A stretch of DNA of 64,000 bases from GCA-2737665 sp044344795 (GTDB lineage Bacteria > Bacteroidota > Bacteroidia > Palsa-965), in contig JBIJCF010000014.1 in the NCBI GenBank assembly GCA_044344795.1, positions 1 to 64,000 of the forward strand, written 5' to 3'. The position numbers and the translations under genes were made by a program. Numbering within the stretch: position 1 is the stretch's first letter; each line of letters starts with the position of its first letter. Below the pieces are notes generated by a model. It made no database searches. It worked only from the letters and a program-made list of their open reading frames with translations, and had not been told where the DNA came from. Below are positions 17,322 through 26,563 of this stretch, in pieces.

Positions 17322-17846
17322 ATGAGAATTTTTTTAGTGGGCTTTATGGGAGCCGGAAAATCAACCTTGGGACGAGAGTTGGCGCCGTTGATGAACATGC
17401 AGTTTGTGGATTTGGATCAGGAGATCGAAACGCGCGCCGGTAAAGGCATTCCGGCAATTTTTGCCGCTGAAGGTGAAGCGCATTTTCGCGATCTTGAAAA
17501 ACAAACGCTGCATGAAGTGATAGAGAAGGACAATGTCATTGTTGCGTGCGGCGGCGGAACACCATGTTATTTCGATAACATGGATATCATGAATAAATCG
17601 GGAGTGACGATTTATATTAAGATGAGCACTGACGCGTTGACGGAGCGATTACAACAAGACGGAACACGTCCATTAATCAACGACTTGAATAACGGAGAAT
17701 TGTGGCAATGGATTCATACCACGTTAGAAGATCGCGAGACATTCTATCTACAATCGCAATACAAAGTAAAAGGTAAAGGACTGAAAGCCTCTGAGCTGGC
17801 TGAATTCGTTCGTCTGTTTGTATTAGGGGAAAAAGCGGAAGCTTAA
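17322..17846 (+). CDS. aroK: Shikimate kinase
   Basis: AroK phosphorylates shikimate with ATP in aromatic amino acid synthesis. The Walker A motif is G-F-M-G-A-G-K-S-T-L-G (residues about 7-17). The shikimate-binding D-L-D near residue 32, F-R-D-L-E near 57 and C-G-G-G-T-P near 80 are present, and an R-P-L motif follows at about 125. Length 174 is normal. It follows the unknown small gene by eight bases and abuts the convergent phosphoribosyltransferase gene with no spacer. Confidence 0.96.
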   Translation: MRIFLVGFMGAGKSTLGRELAPLMNMQFVDLDQEIETRAGKGIPAIFAAEGEAHFRDLEKQTLHEVIEKDNVIVACGGGTPCYFDNMDIMNKSGVTIYIKMSTDALTERLQQDGTRPLINDLNNGELWQWIHTTLEDRETFYLQSQYKVKGKGLKASELAEFVRLFVLGEKAEA

Positions 17847-18356
17847 TTATTCCAGAAAAACAGAAGCATCACCATTCTCGGGCAATTCGACACGAATATG
17901 CTCTTGCATGGTCGTTGCCAACGATAATCCAACGAAATTGGTTTTAACTGGAAATCGAGTATGATCGCGGTCAACTAAGACGCACGTTAAGATTCCTTTT
18001 ACAGGTTGATTCAGGAACGCCTTTACTGAATACATAAGTGTTCTTCCTGAATTCGATACATCATCAACCACGATGACTGTTTTGTCACGCAATTGATCGG
18101 ATGGAATGCTAATTACAGCGGGTTGCTCCAGTGGCGCATCTTTTCCAATTTTAACCGAGCATACAACAATATCCAACTCCGAAATTTCTTGTAGAATTTT
18201 GGCAATACGAGCCGCAATTACAATTCCGTTTTTCTCAATTCCGGCAATCACAATGCTGCCTTCTTCATTACAATGTTCTAGAATTTGCCATGCCAAACGA
18301 TTGATACGTTGTTCAATTTGGCGGGCGTTCATAATAAGCGTTGCGTTGTGACTCAT
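17847..18356 (-). CDS. Phosphoribosyltransferase family protein (PyrR-like)
   Basis: A 169-residue type I phosphoribosyltransferase. The PRPP-binding loop V-I-V-V-D-D-V-S-N-S-G-R-T-L lies near residues 105-118. The closest match by eye is the PyrR/uracil phosphoribosyltransferase group, but true nucleobase specificity cannot be read. The start at 18356 is preferred over 18434 because a promoter (TTTG-N20-TACATTTG, minus strand) lies 20 to 52 bases upstream and because the longer reading frame runs through the terminator of the neighbouring gene. Confidence 0.82.
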   Translation of the reverse strand: MSHNATLIMNARQIEQRINRLAWQILEHCNEEGSIVIAGIEKNGIVIAARIAKILQEISELDIVVCSVKIGKDAPLEQPAVISIPSDQLRDKTVIVVDDVSNSGRTLMYSVKAFLNQPVKGILTCVLVDRDHTRFPVKTNFVGLSLATTMQEHIRVELPENGDASVFLE

Positions 18357-18376
18357 AAGCGGAATTTCGTACTTAA

Positions 18377-18408
18377 CAAATGTACTAGTTTCGACTAACG
18401 ACAACAAA
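18377..18408 (-). promoter_or_regulatory. Consensus promoter for the phosphoribosyltransferase gene
   Basis: On the minus strand TTTG (18405-18408), 20 bases, then TACATTTG (18377-18384), an exact TAnnTTTG. The -33 element sits inside the T tract of the terminator at 18405-18438. Confidence 0.8.
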
Positions 18409-18438
18409 AAAGGCTGTGTGCATTTCTGCAACACAGCC
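18405..18438 (-). terminator. Terminator of the CHU_C surface protein gene
   Basis: On the minus strand GGCTGTG pairs with CACAGCC, extended by TGCA/TGCA around a GAAA loop, and ends in a run of T. Confidence 0.88.
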
Positions 18439-18458
18439 TCAATTGAAGGGAGTAAGTC

Positions 18459-21400
18459 TTACTTGATCACATTCACGTGACCAATATATTTATGTGTTTT
18501 ATTAAATACATCTTTCACAACAGCACGCCACACATAAGTGTCAATCTGCACAATTTCTCCGCTCTTGCCTTCTACTGTGCCATCCCAAGGCTTGGCAATA
18601 TTATCGGTATAATAAATCATATTGCCCCAACGATCGAAAATCCACATTTCGTATTCTACAATTCCTAAGCCTGTTCCTATAAAGTAATCATTGTTGCCGT
18701 CACCATTCGGAGTAAATGCGTTCGGGAAATAGATGATGAATTCCGGATCAATACAAACTTCCAACGTATCAATGTCCGGACAATTGTTGGCGTTGTTCGC
18801 TTCTAAAATTACGTCGTAACAAGAACCAATTTCATTCGGAAAATCGAACGTCGGATTTTGAATATTGGACGTTCCTAAATTATCGAAGTACCATGTCCAT
18901 GATGTAGGATTTCCGGTGGACAAGTCAGTAAAGGTTAAATTGGTATTGAAGATTGTTGTTGGTTGAGGAGTAGCACTGAAATCAGCCACTACATTTTCAA
19001 ATGCACATACATACGACGGCATTATTATGGCTCCAACGCATCCGTTGTTATCAGTAACCGTTAACGTAACATCGTAACAACCGGGTGCTGTGTACAAATT
19101 ACTCACAGGTCCGCAGTTATTGGAAGTAGTGTTGTCTCCAAAATTCCAAGAACATGAAACGCTGTTCGGTGTGTTATTCGTAAATGTGGTTAATAACGGA
19201 GCACATCCGGATAACGGTGTTCCTGTGAAGCTTGGAGTAGGATTCGGATTAACCGCTACCGTAACTACAGCAGAAGCTGTTGGAGTTGTACATCCATCAT
19301 CAACCGTTACGGTGTATGTAGTAGTTGTTGTTGGAGCAACAACTACCGAAGCGCCTGTGCCTGTACCCGCAGGTAACCACGTATATGTGTATGGCCCTCC
19401 ATTTCCGCCGCCGGCAACTGCGGTTAATGTGCTGTTAGCTCCGGCGCAAATGGATGGAGGAACGGCTATAACCTGCACGTTTAATGGAGGATACAACGTA
19501 ACAGTTACATTCGCCGGTGCCGACTGACAACCATTATCATCCGTTACAATTACAGAATATTGTGTTGTTTGAGCAGGTGTTACCGTTACTGTTTGTGTAG
19601 TTCCTGTTCCAACCGGATTCCAGGTGTAGGTATATCCTGTTCCGCTGCCACCACCCGGTGTTGCAGTTAATGTCGATGACTGCCCGATGCAAATTGTTGA
19701 AGGCACAGCAACAACTGCAGCAGTAACAGCAGGCGGAGAGGCTATTGTTACAGTAGTTGTTCCACTACACTGATTCGCATCTACAAATGTTACGATGTAT
19801 TGACCAGCACACAATCCTGTTGCAGTTTGTGTTAACTGGTTGGGCACTGTATTCCACGAGTAGGTGTAAGGTCCGGCACCGCCTGATGCAGTGGCAGAAG
19901 CAGTTCCATCACATGCACCCGCACAAGTTTCATCAGTTGTGGTTGTAGTTGCCGTTAAGTTTCCGTTGCTTCCTTGAACAGTAACAGATACGTTGGAAAC
20001 ACAGCCATTCGCATCAGTTACCTGAATATTGTAAGTGCCTGCAGCTAAATTGCTGCATGTATTAGCACCTGCAACATTGGTTGCTGTTTGTAAAACGTTA
20101 TTGGCGAGATCTGTCCATGTGAAATCGTATGGTCCTGTACCGCCCTGTGGCGTGGCTGTTGCAGTTCCGTTACTTTGGTTACACGAAGCAGGTGTACTTC
20201 CAATTAAAACTTGTAACGCTGTAGGTTGTGTAATTGTAACCGTTGCATAGGTCACGCATAATGTGTTTTGATCGGTCACTTCAACAGTATATGTACCTGG
20301 TCCTAAGTTGTTAACTGTATTCGCACCGGTTTGATTCGTTGAGGTTTGGATAACGTTATTGCCAGCATCAGTCCAGATAAAATCGTAGGGTCCAACACCA
20401 ACAGGAGTAGCTGTTGCGGAGCCGTTATTTTGTCCGAAGCATGGAATATTAAACTGCGTCATTTGAGGTGGCGCACAGCACGACAACGATGCATTAAACT
20501 GGTAAACAGGATCACTTACACACGCAATGTTCGTCCAGTTTCCGGTTTCACCATCGCCATATGTGTCGATGATAATTCCTAAATCATCACCCTGGTTGGC
20601 AGGTGGACAATCTTTCGCTGTTATCGTCCAACAGAATGTCCAACTTACTTGTCCGTCGCAGTTATCTCCGAAGTTATCTGTTGGATTTCCATTTGGTCCA
20701 CCTTGTATTATGTCGCCATCAAAAAAGAAACCGCTTAATATTCCGTTACCGTTTGGCGTATTCACGTTGTTGAACCATTGCCAAACACCGGGACCGCCAT
20801 CACATGTTGCAGCGCCCTGCAAATTGGTCAGCGTTGTTAGATCCCAACCATTACCAAACGTTGGAATAACGGCATGAAGCCAATTGGTATTTTGTTGTTC
20901 CCACTGCGTAATGGTGTAACAAAATGTAACTGTCGTGCCACCTTGATATTGACCGTTAACCGGAGCAGGATTCACTGTTAAATTAGACGCAGTTAAACAA
21001 TCACTGCAATCGTTTATGTTTTGCAACGTCATGGTGAATGAACCCTGATCAGTCGGGGAGCCGCCACTTATTTGAATGTAATACGTCTGCCCCGGAACCA
21101 TCTGGTCGAAATTTGCAGTAAGCGTGTTACCGCCGCCAATAGCGCAACCGCGACCAATTAGTCCGTTACAAGTTCCTTGGTAAATGGCGATGTTCGGTTG
21201 AACAATATTTCCATTGATCGTAATCACCACCTCGTTTCCGGAATTCACAAACGAATACCAAACGTCAGTTGCCGGTGAAGCCATAGGTGTATTATTGCTT
21301 GGCTGACAATTGATGAGCGTGGTATAAGGTTGCTCTGTTACAGAGTTTACGTTGGTTAAATTGTTGAACGTAGATGTTGCACCAATTCCGTTAGGACATG

Positions 21401-21521
21401 GAGCAGGAGTTCCTAATGTCCCAAGTGGTGTGGCTCCAAAGCAGTCGTCATTCGTGACTTGTGCTTTTATTTGTAATGCAGTTACACCACACCAAATAGC
21501 AAGTAGTAGAATTCTTTTCAT
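18459..21521 (-). CDS. Gliding motility-associated CHU_C (type IX type B) surface protein with SprB-type repeats
   Basis: A 1020-residue secreted surface protein. A signal peptide ends near residue 21 (L-Q-I-K-A-Q). The first third is beta-rich. Residues about 354-600 hold three SprB-type repeats (C-F-G-Q-N-N-G-S-A-T and similar). Residues about 600-930 hold PKD and Ig-like modules. The last 90 residues are the CHU_C sorting domain (Y-F-P-N-A-F-T-P-N-G-D-G-N-N-D-Y-F, then F-D-R-W-G), the type B signal for type IX secretion. The ATG at 21521 (M-K-R-I-L-L-L) is preferred to the TTG two codons earlier. It follows a small exported-protein gene by six bases. Confidence 0.92.
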   Translation of the reverse strand: MKRILLLAIWCGVTALQIKAQVTNDDCFGATPLGTLGTPAPCPNGIGATSTFNNLTNVNSVTEQPYTTLINCQPSNNTPMASPATDVWYSFVNSGNEVVITINGNIVQPNIAIYQGTCNGLIGRGCAIGGGNTLTANFDQMVPGQTYYIQISGGSPTDQGSFTMTLQNINDCSDCLTASNLTVNPAPVNGQYQGGTTVTFCYTITQWEQQNTNWLHAVIPTFGNGWDLTTLTNLQGAATCDGGPGVWQWFNNVNTPNGNGILSGFFFDGDIIQGGPNGNPTDNFGDNCDGQVSWTFCWTITAKDCPPANQGDDLGIIIDTYGDGETGNWTNIACVSDPVYQFNASLSCCAPPQMTQFNIPCFGQNNGSATATPVGVGPYDFIWTDAGNNVIQTSTNQTGANTVNNLGPGTYTVEVTDQNTLCVTYATVTITQPTALQVLIGSTPASCNQSNGTATATPQGGTGPYDFTWTDLANNVLQTATNVAGANTCSNLAAGTYNIQVTDANGCVSNVSVTVQGSNGNLTATTTTTDETCAGACDGTASATASGGAGPYTYSWNTVPNQLTQTATGLCAGQYIVTFVDANQCSGTTTVTIASPPAVTAAVVAVPSTICIGQSSTLTATPGGGSGTGYTYTWNPVGTGTTQTVTVTPAQTTQYSVIVTDDNGCQSAPANVTVTLYPPLNVQVIAVPPSICAGANSTLTAVAGGGNGGPYTYTWLPAGTGTGASVVVAPTTTTTYTVTVDDGCTTPTASAVVTVAVNPNPTPSFTGTPLSGCAPLLTTFTNNTPNSVSCSWNFGDNTTSNNCGPVSNLYTAPGCYDVTLTVTDNNGCVGAIIMPSYVCAFENVVADFSATPQPTTIFNTNLTFTDLSTGNPTSWTWYFDNLGTSNIQNPTFDFPNEIGSCYDVILEANNANNCPDIDTLEVCIDPEFIIYFPNAFTPNGDGNNDYFIGTGLGIVEYEMWIFDRWGNMIYYTDNIAKPWDGTVEGKSGEIVQIDTYVWRAVVKDVFNKTHKYIGHVNVIK
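19740..20470 (-). repeat. Three SprB-type repeat units within the CHU_C protein gene
   Basis: Units of about 250 bases begin near 20450, 20190 and 19930. Each encodes a cysteine, then N-G-T/S-A-T-A-T-P, G-P-Y-D-F-x-W-T-D and a closing T-V-x-V-T-D motif. Confidence 0.75.
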
Positions 21522-21527
21522 GGTCAA

Positions 21528-21881
21528 TTACTTGTGTTTGTTGCGTGTAAGCATTTCAACCACTTTGCCGTCTTCAGTTAAACGAAAGATGGGTTTCGTG
21601 TCAAATTCCGGTGCTGTCGTTCGAACTCGATCCATCTTAACGGCGATGCCTTGTGCAATGCATTCATTTGCAGATAATAATTCAACTCGTAATCCCGATT
21701 CGAATTTCAAAACGTTTTTTTGATCGACATAACGATAGCGATCCAAATCGCATTGAGCAAGCGCTGCGTCGTATGCGGAAATATTTTGAACAGATTCCGG
21801 ATTCTGATACCTCCACGATTTTAAGTTCGTGAAGCTCATTGAAATAATCGGAAGCAGAAAAAGTAAGAGGAACTTTTTCAT
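21528..21881 (-). CDS. Small exported protein of unknown function upstream of the CHU_C gene
   Basis: A 117-residue protein with a signal peptide (M-K-K-F-L-L-L-F-L-L-P-I-I-S-M-S-F). The mature part has two cysteines and no recognised domain. The start at 21881 begins at the signal; the ATG at 21908 only adds an unlikely N-terminus. It ends six bases before the CHU_C protein gene, so the two form an operon and may be functionally linked, for instance as cargo and partner (inference). A -7 element, TATATTTG, lies 25 bases before this start. Confidence 0.75.
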   Translation of the reverse strand: MKKFLLLFLLPIISMSFTNLKSWRYQNPESVQNISAYDAALAQCDLDRYRYVDQKNVLKFESGLRVELLSANECIAQGIAVKMDRVRTTAPEFDTKPIFRLTEDGKVVEMLTRNKHK

Positions 21882-21905
21882 GATAAAATTCTTGGTTGGT
21901 GTAAT

Positions 21906-21913
21906 CAAATATA
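21906..21913 (-). promoter_or_regulatory. -7 promoter element for the small exported protein / CHU_C operon
   Basis: Reads TATATTTG on the minus strand, an exact TAnnTTTG. The -33 region is weak. Confidence 0.5.
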
Positions 21914-21955
21914 CAACTGTTTATTGATTAAAATGACACCGAAACACCTTAAAAA

Positions 21956-23116
21956 TCAGATCAATAAATTTAATAATGGAACTGTTGCACCTTCCCATCC
22001 GAATGACTGACGTACCAATTTCAACCCGTTGTTTTGAAGTAATTGATATTGGTCGCTGTTGTTTAGTAACAAGTCGATGGAATGCGCGAATTCGTTAGGT
22101 GATGAGCATACCATGATTTCTTGATTCGGTATGGCACCTAATGCGTTGTTAGATAAATGCGTTGTTATGCAAGGTAGTCCGCAAGACATGGCTTCGAGTA
22201 GTTTATTTTGCAAACCAATACTCGATTGCATGGGCGCTACCAATATTTTCGACCGGCGAAAACTGGTTCTTATGTCATCAACCCAACCTGTCACGTGAAC
22301 CAAATCTGAAGCCAACGCTCTAACTTCTTCTGCAGGATCAGCACCCGAAATCAGCACCCGACATGTAGGGTTTTTCTTCCATACCAAGGGCATAATTTTC
22401 TTTACGAGGTACACAGCACTTTCAATGTTTGGCGGGTAATTCATATTACCGTTAAACAAGATATCGTAATGCTTTTCGGTGTCATCCGGCGAAAAATAAT
22501 CATGATCAACACCGTTACGAACAACAGCTACTGAAGATTTTGTGCTTACCGGCAATAAATCACGGTCTTGCTCAGAAATAATGGTGTGCTTATGAAATTC
22601 TTTAAATACTACATTTTCGTAATTGGTCAATTTCTTTTGCTCCCAGCAAATAATCGGTTTTTGCCAGAATTTCGCAGTAGTTAAACGTCTGCCCATTCCT
22701 TTGGAGAAGGTGTCCATATAATCGAGAATCTTAAGCGGAACCTGAGCAGATTGCGCGTATGGACCGGTCCGGATAAGTTGAAAATAAGCTGCTTGAAATT
22801 GCTGAGTACTGGTGAGATGTTTCAGGAACCTGTGTGCTTTCCTATTATTAAAATATGCCACTTGAAATGGCAGTGCATTCCCGATAGATTTTATTAATTG
22901 AACAATTAATTCAAATTTTTTTAATTGGATAAAGTGTACATCTTTACAATATTTTAATAATTCCTTCTGTGCTTCCGGATTCGGAGGTTCATCTGTTAAT
23001 GCAACCAACGTAATCTCATGTGACTTGGAAAGTACCCGTATCTGGTGATATGCACGAAGTTTATCTCCCTTTTCAAGGGGATATGGAATTCGTGACGTAA
23101 TCACCAACAACTTCAT
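21956..23116 (-). CDS. Glycosyltransferase, GT4 type (third gene of an lptF-glycosyltransferase operon)
   Basis: A 386-residue GT-B glycosyltransferase. The N-terminal domain starts M-K-L-L-V-I-T-S-R-I-P-Y-P-L-E-K-G-D, typical of group 1 (GT4) enzymes and close by eye to the EpsH/PEP-CTERM-associated sugar transferases. The donor-binding C-terminal half contains V-A-P-M-Q-S-S-I-G-L-Q-N-K-L-L-E-A-M-S-C-G-L-P. It starts one base after the preceding glycosyltransferase stop. Likely role: cytoplasmic-side assembly of a surface glycan; donor and acceptor unknown. Confidence 0.9.
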   Translation of the reverse strand: MKLLVITSRIPYPLEKGDKLRAYHQIRVLSKSHEITLVALTDEPPNPEAQKELLKYCKDVHFIQLKKFELIVQLIKSIGNALPFQVAYFNNRKAHRFLKHLTSTQQFQAAYFQLIRTGPYAQSAQVPLKILDYMDTFSKGMGRRLTTAKFWQKPIICWEQKKLTNYENVVFKEFHKHTIISEQDRDLLPVSTKSSVAVVRNGVDHDYFSPDDTEKHYDILFNGNMNYPPNIESAVYLVKKIMPLVWKKNPTCRVLISGADPAEEVRALASDLVHVTGWVDDIRTSFRRSKILVAPMQSSIGLQNKLLEAMSCGLPCITTHLSNNALGAIPNQEIMVCSSPNEFAHSIDLLLNNSDQYQLLQNNGLKLVRQSFGWEGATVPLLNLLI

Positions 23117-23117
23117 A

Positions 23118-24320
23118 TTAAAAGATCAATGAATAATAAAAATCAACAATACGTTGCGATGATTTTTTGATGTCATGCTCTTCCTGTGCCAAGTATACTG
23201 CATTGCTACTGCAGTCGGTTAACATCCCGGGATTTCTGAAATAGCGAACTACGGCATTTGCGAAATCGTCTGCATTATCAGCAATTTGTGCATGTTTAAG
23301 ATGCACCATGTGAATTCCTTCTGCACCAATTGGTGTAGTGACAATACCTTTGCCCGTTGCCATACCTTCAATTAATTTAACTTTCATACCACCACCGCTA
23401 AATAATGGAGCAATCATCACCTGAAAACTTTGCATAAATTGCAATGCATCTTCAACTTCACCGTGAACAGTTATTTGATCACCACAATACTCGGGATCAT
23501 TCTTCTTCATTTTCCTTCCGGCAAGATGAAGTTGTGCATCGGGTACGAGGTCTAAAACTTTCGGCCAAACCTCCTTTATAAACCATTTTACGCCTTTGAT
23601 ATTAGGTTCCCAATCCATCGATCCGATATGAAATACGGTTCGGTGGGTAGGCTTAATCGTTTCATCCTTGTCCGGTAAAGTCATGCAATACGGGACTGTA
23701 AAGATGGGAATATCTTTCTTCCGCAGCCAGATATGAAAGGTGTCGGCATCGTATTCGGAAATCGGAATGATCGCGTCCACTTTTCGAATGACATCTTCTT
23801 CGTAATGTTTTAGTTTTTCCGTTAATACACCAAACCAAAATCGTAACAACGGATTTTTTACCAATGCTGTGCGACGTTCCCATAATTGGGATTCAATATT
23901 ATGTGCACGAAGGACAATACGGGCGGTACTTTTTTCCCGAATAGCATCAATGTACGGAGTAAGATAGAGGCCTTCGAGCTGAACGATATCATATGATTCT
24001 TCCTCTAACAATTGAATTAACTTGGCCTCAAATTCTGCAGAATAAAAGCGGTCGGTTATATAAGAACTCTCTTGAAATAAATTAATAAATGCTTTAACGG
24101 GATTTATTTTAGTATTAACATAAACGACTTCAATGTTTGTGGCTTTTAAATATCCGGGAGGCATTTTTTCGGGTACAAACGGATGTTTGTCTGTTTCCAA
24201 AGCCAATACTTGCAAGGATACGTGCGCATGTAAGAAAGCTTCTGTCATGCTGTGCATGGCAAGACATCCACCGTCAACAGTTGGTACGGGAGGCTTATTA
24301 CATACCTGAAGGACCTTCAT
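23118..24320 (-). CDS. Glycosyltransferase, GT4 type
   Basis: A 400-residue GT-B glycosyltransferase. The N-terminus M-K-V-L-Q-V-C-N-K-P-P-V-P-T-V-D-G-G is typical of GT4 enzymes; the donor-site region has A-P-L-F-S-G-G-G-M-K-V-K-L-I-E-G-M-A-T-G-K, where the glutamate is the conserved nucleotide-sugar residue. The start overlaps the end of the lptF/lptG-like gene by 23 bases, so translation is probably coupled. Paired with the next GT4 gene, it suggests a two-step transfer in LPS, O-antigen or exopolysaccharide synthesis. Confidence 0.9.
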   Translation of the reverse strand: MKVLQVCNKPPVPTVDGGCLAMHSMTEAFLHAHVSLQVLALETDKHPFVPEKMPPGYLKATNIEVVYVNTKINPVKAFINLFQESSYITDRFYSAEFEAKLIQLLEEESYDIVQLEGLYLTPYIDAIREKSTARIVLRAHNIESQLWERRTALVKNPLLRFWFGVLTEKLKHYEEDVIRKVDAIIPISEYDADTFHIWLRKKDIPIFTVPYCMTLPDKDETIKPTHRTVFHIGSMDWEPNIKGVKWFIKEVWPKVLDLVPDAQLHLAGRKMKKNDPEYCGDQITVHGEVEDALQFMQSFQVMIAPLFSGGGMKVKLIEGMATGKGIVTTPIGAEGIHMVHLKHAQIADNADDFANAVVRYFRNPGMLTDCSSNAVYLAQEEHDIKKSSQRIVDFYYSLIF

Positions 24321-25800
24321 GATCAGTATGGTTTTGGTCGTTTTTTAAGGGTGTTGACGGCGTGTTCATGGGCACATCTACACTTTTTCGAATAAATATT
24401 TTTCTAAAAAATGAAATATATGATTCCGTATCAAACAAGGCCGCGTCTCCCGTTGCCTTTATAGTCAGCCAAATGCCCAAGGGTAAGAAGAATGCGCAGG
24501 ATAGCCACATTCCTAAATACGGTGGAATATCTCCTTCTTTAGATATCTTTTCGCCCGTAATTGAAAGTATCCAAAAAACAATAAATAAAATAATGGATAT
24601 AACAACGGGCATTCCTAAGCCACCTTTTCGAATAATTGCACCCAGCGGAGCGCCGATAAAAAACATGATCAGGCAGGCAAAGGAGAGTGAATATTTTCTC
24701 CAGAATTCAATTTCAAAACGTGTTATGGAACGCTGTTGCGCTTCAATTTCATTGACTTTGGATTCGCTGGCACTTTTACAATTGCGCGCACTGTTAATGG
24801 CGATTTCGGTAGTTCTTATTTTGGTGAATTCATCCAGTGAATCCAGCATATAGCCAGGTGTACTTTTCTTTTTTAAGCTATCGCCTTGTGTCCAATAAAA
24901 TTTTGTCTTGCCCAGGTATGCGTTTCTCAATGAAGGATAAAAATTGATTTTATCTTCCTTGAGTTCGGTCTGCATGGTATCTATGTAAGCCAATAACTGC
25001 GCACCATTTAACATTTGATGATTGTCCTTGAATAAATCCTGATCGGTTCGCTCCAAAGAGAATCCGGATAAGTCCATGCGAATGATTTGCTTATCGAACT
25101 TCATGGTCATGAATGGCCTCTTTTGCGCCGCGCCTTCCTGGTTCCAGATTTCCTTATAGGTTTTACCTTTGCGAAGTTCAATAACAAGAAAACGTTTGTC
25201 GTCAGACATGGTCATCGTTCCTGTTTCCGCAAGCGACAATGAGGTATTGCCCATCTGATCGGTATGATCGTAAATCATAACGTCATTCAACGTATTACCA
25301 TCTTTGCTGATGTCTTTGATACGAATACTAAATCCGTCAATTTCTTTGTAAAATACACCTTCTTTAATGTTTAAAGCAGGTTTCTGTTGACGTATATCAA
25401 ACAGCGTGGACAGCATTTGCAAATTAGTATAGGGCAGAACATTGTTCGCAAAAATGAATGCACCAACACTGACAACAAAACTGAGTATAAATAATGGTCG
25501 CATGATACGCATCAATGAAAGTCCTGATGCTTTAAAGGCTGCAAGCTCGTAGTGCTCTGCGAGTCCTCCAAAGGTCATTAGTGATGATAGCAAAGTGGCA
25601 AGAGGCAAGGCGAGAGGCACCATGGAAAGTGCGGCATAAAAGAAAAGCTCTACAACTACTGAAGTTTCTAGTCCTTTTCCTACCAATTCATCAATCCATT
25701 TCCAAAGGAACTGCATGAATAGAATGAAAACCGAAATCACGAAGGTCATCGCGAACGGAGGTAAATACGATTTGAGGATAAATCGATTGATGGTGTTCAT
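24298..25800 (-). CDS. LptF/LptG family permease (LPS export)
   Basis: An inner-membrane permease of the LptB2FG LPS extractor. Six membrane helices are visible: three near the N-terminus (M-N-T-I-N-R-F-I-L-K-S-Y-L-P-P-F and following) and three near residues 375-465, with a periplasmic beta-jellyroll domain of about 250 residues between. At 500 residues it is longer than LptF or LptG of E. coli because of a larger periplasmic part and a 40-residue charged C-terminal tail. The gene starts an operon with two glycosyltransferases. I cannot tell LptF from LptG. No LptB or partner permease is in the window. Confidence 0.9.
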   Translation of the reverse strand: MNTINRFILKSYLPPFAMTFVISVFILFMQFLWKWIDELVGKGLETSVVVELFFYAALSMVPLALPLATLLSSLMTFGGLAEHYELAAFKASGLSLMRIMRPLFILSFVVSVGAFIFANNVLPYTNLQMLSTLFDIRQQKPALNIKEGVFYKEIDGFSIRIKDISKDGNTLNDVMIYDHTDQMGNTSLSLAETGTMTMSDDKRFLVIELRKGKTYKEIWNQEGAAQKRPFMTMKFDKQIIRMDLSGFSLERTDQDLFKDNHQMLNGAQLLAYIDTMQTELKEDKINFYPSLRNAYLGKTKFYWTQGDSLKKKSTPGYMLDSLDEFTKIRTTEIAINSARNCKSASESKVNEIEAQQRSITRFEIEFWRKYSLSFACLIMFFIGAPLGAIIRKGGLGMPVVISIILFIVFWILSITGEKISKEGDIPPYLGMWLSCAFFLPLGIWLTIKATGDAALFDTESYISFFRKIFIRKSVDVPMNTPSTPLKNDQNHTDHEGPSGM

Positions 25801-25853
25801 TCTGCCTTAAAGATAGGCAGAGTGGGGCAATTGGTGTTATTTCAATTAAATGC

Positions 25854-25887
25854 AAAAAAAGAAGGCAGCTTTATTCGAGCTGCCTTC
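25854..25887 (-). terminator. Terminator after the YceI gene
   Basis: On the minus strand GAAGGCAGCT / AGCTGCCTTC forms a ten-pair stem followed by seven T. Confidence 0.92.
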
Positions 25888-25905
25888 TCAGTAGAGAACA
25901 CCTTA

Positions 25906-26490
25906 TCACTTCTTCTTCACCATTTCAAACTCACACATAAACTCTACTGAATTGTCTAGGATTGTACCACCTTCAATTGGGGTGTTCCAGGTAATTCCGT
26001 ATGCTGTACGATCAACTTTTCCGCGTACAGCCCATCCACTTTTTTCATTGCCCCAAGGGTCTTTTTTGGTGCCGCCATAAACAGCTTCAAGTACTACTTC
26101 TTTGGTTACTCCGCGCATAGTCAACATACCTTTAATTTCGTACACATTTCCCTTTTTCTTCGTAAATGAAGTGCTCTTAAAAGTAATTGTCGGGAAAGTA
26201 TCTGTATTAAAAAAGTCTTTACTGCGAAGGTGGTTATCACGCTGCTCGCTCATCGTGTTGATGGATTTTGCCTGAATAGTGATCTCAACCTGAGAACCTG
26301 TAAAATCGTCCTTTGTCGAGGTCATTCTAACATCGTATTCAGTAAAGAATCCGACAGTTTTAGCAACGCCCATGTGACCAACGCTAAATAACACGCTGCT
26401 GTGCGAATTGTCACCGGTCCAGTTGGTTTGTGCGAAAGAGGCTGTAGTTGCGAATACGCCTGCAACAAGGGTAAAAATGATTTTTTTCAT
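25906..26490 (-). CDS. YceI family periplasmic lipid-binding protein
   Basis: YceI proteins are lipocalin-like barrels that bind isoprenoid or amide lipids in the periplasm. A signal peptide (M-K-K-I-I-F-T-L-V-A, ending S-F-A-Q) precedes the 170-residue barrel: D-N-S-H-S-S-V-L-F-S-V-G-H-M-G, then V-E-I-T-I-Q-A-K-S-I and a closing C-E-F-E-M. The start at 26490 (194 residues) is preferred to 26565 because a perfect promoter lies between them and the longer form would bury the signal. It is flanked by terminators on both sides, so it is a single-gene unit. Confidence 0.92.
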   Translation of the reverse strand: MKKIIFTLVAGVFATTASFAQTNWTGDNSHSSVLFSVGHMGVAKTVGFFTEYDVRMTSTKDDFTGSQVEITIQAKSINTMSEQRDNHLRSKDFFNTDTFPTITFKSTSFTKKKGNVYEIKGMLTMRGVTKEVVLEAVYGGTKKDPWGNEKSGWAVRGKVDRTAYGITWNTPIEGGTILDNSVEFMCEFEMVKKK

Positions 26491-26513
26491 AGTTGTTTTG
26501 TTGTTAGTGGATA

Positions 26514-26544
26514 CAAAAATATGTAAAGACATATAATGTACAAA
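26514..26544 (-). promoter_or_regulatory. Consensus promoter for the YceI gene
   Basis: On the minus strand TTTG (26541-26544), exactly 19 bases, then TATTTTTG (26514-26521). It excludes the longer upstream start for this gene. Confidence 0.88.
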
Positions 26545-26563
26545 CAAATTAATAATTTTTGGC

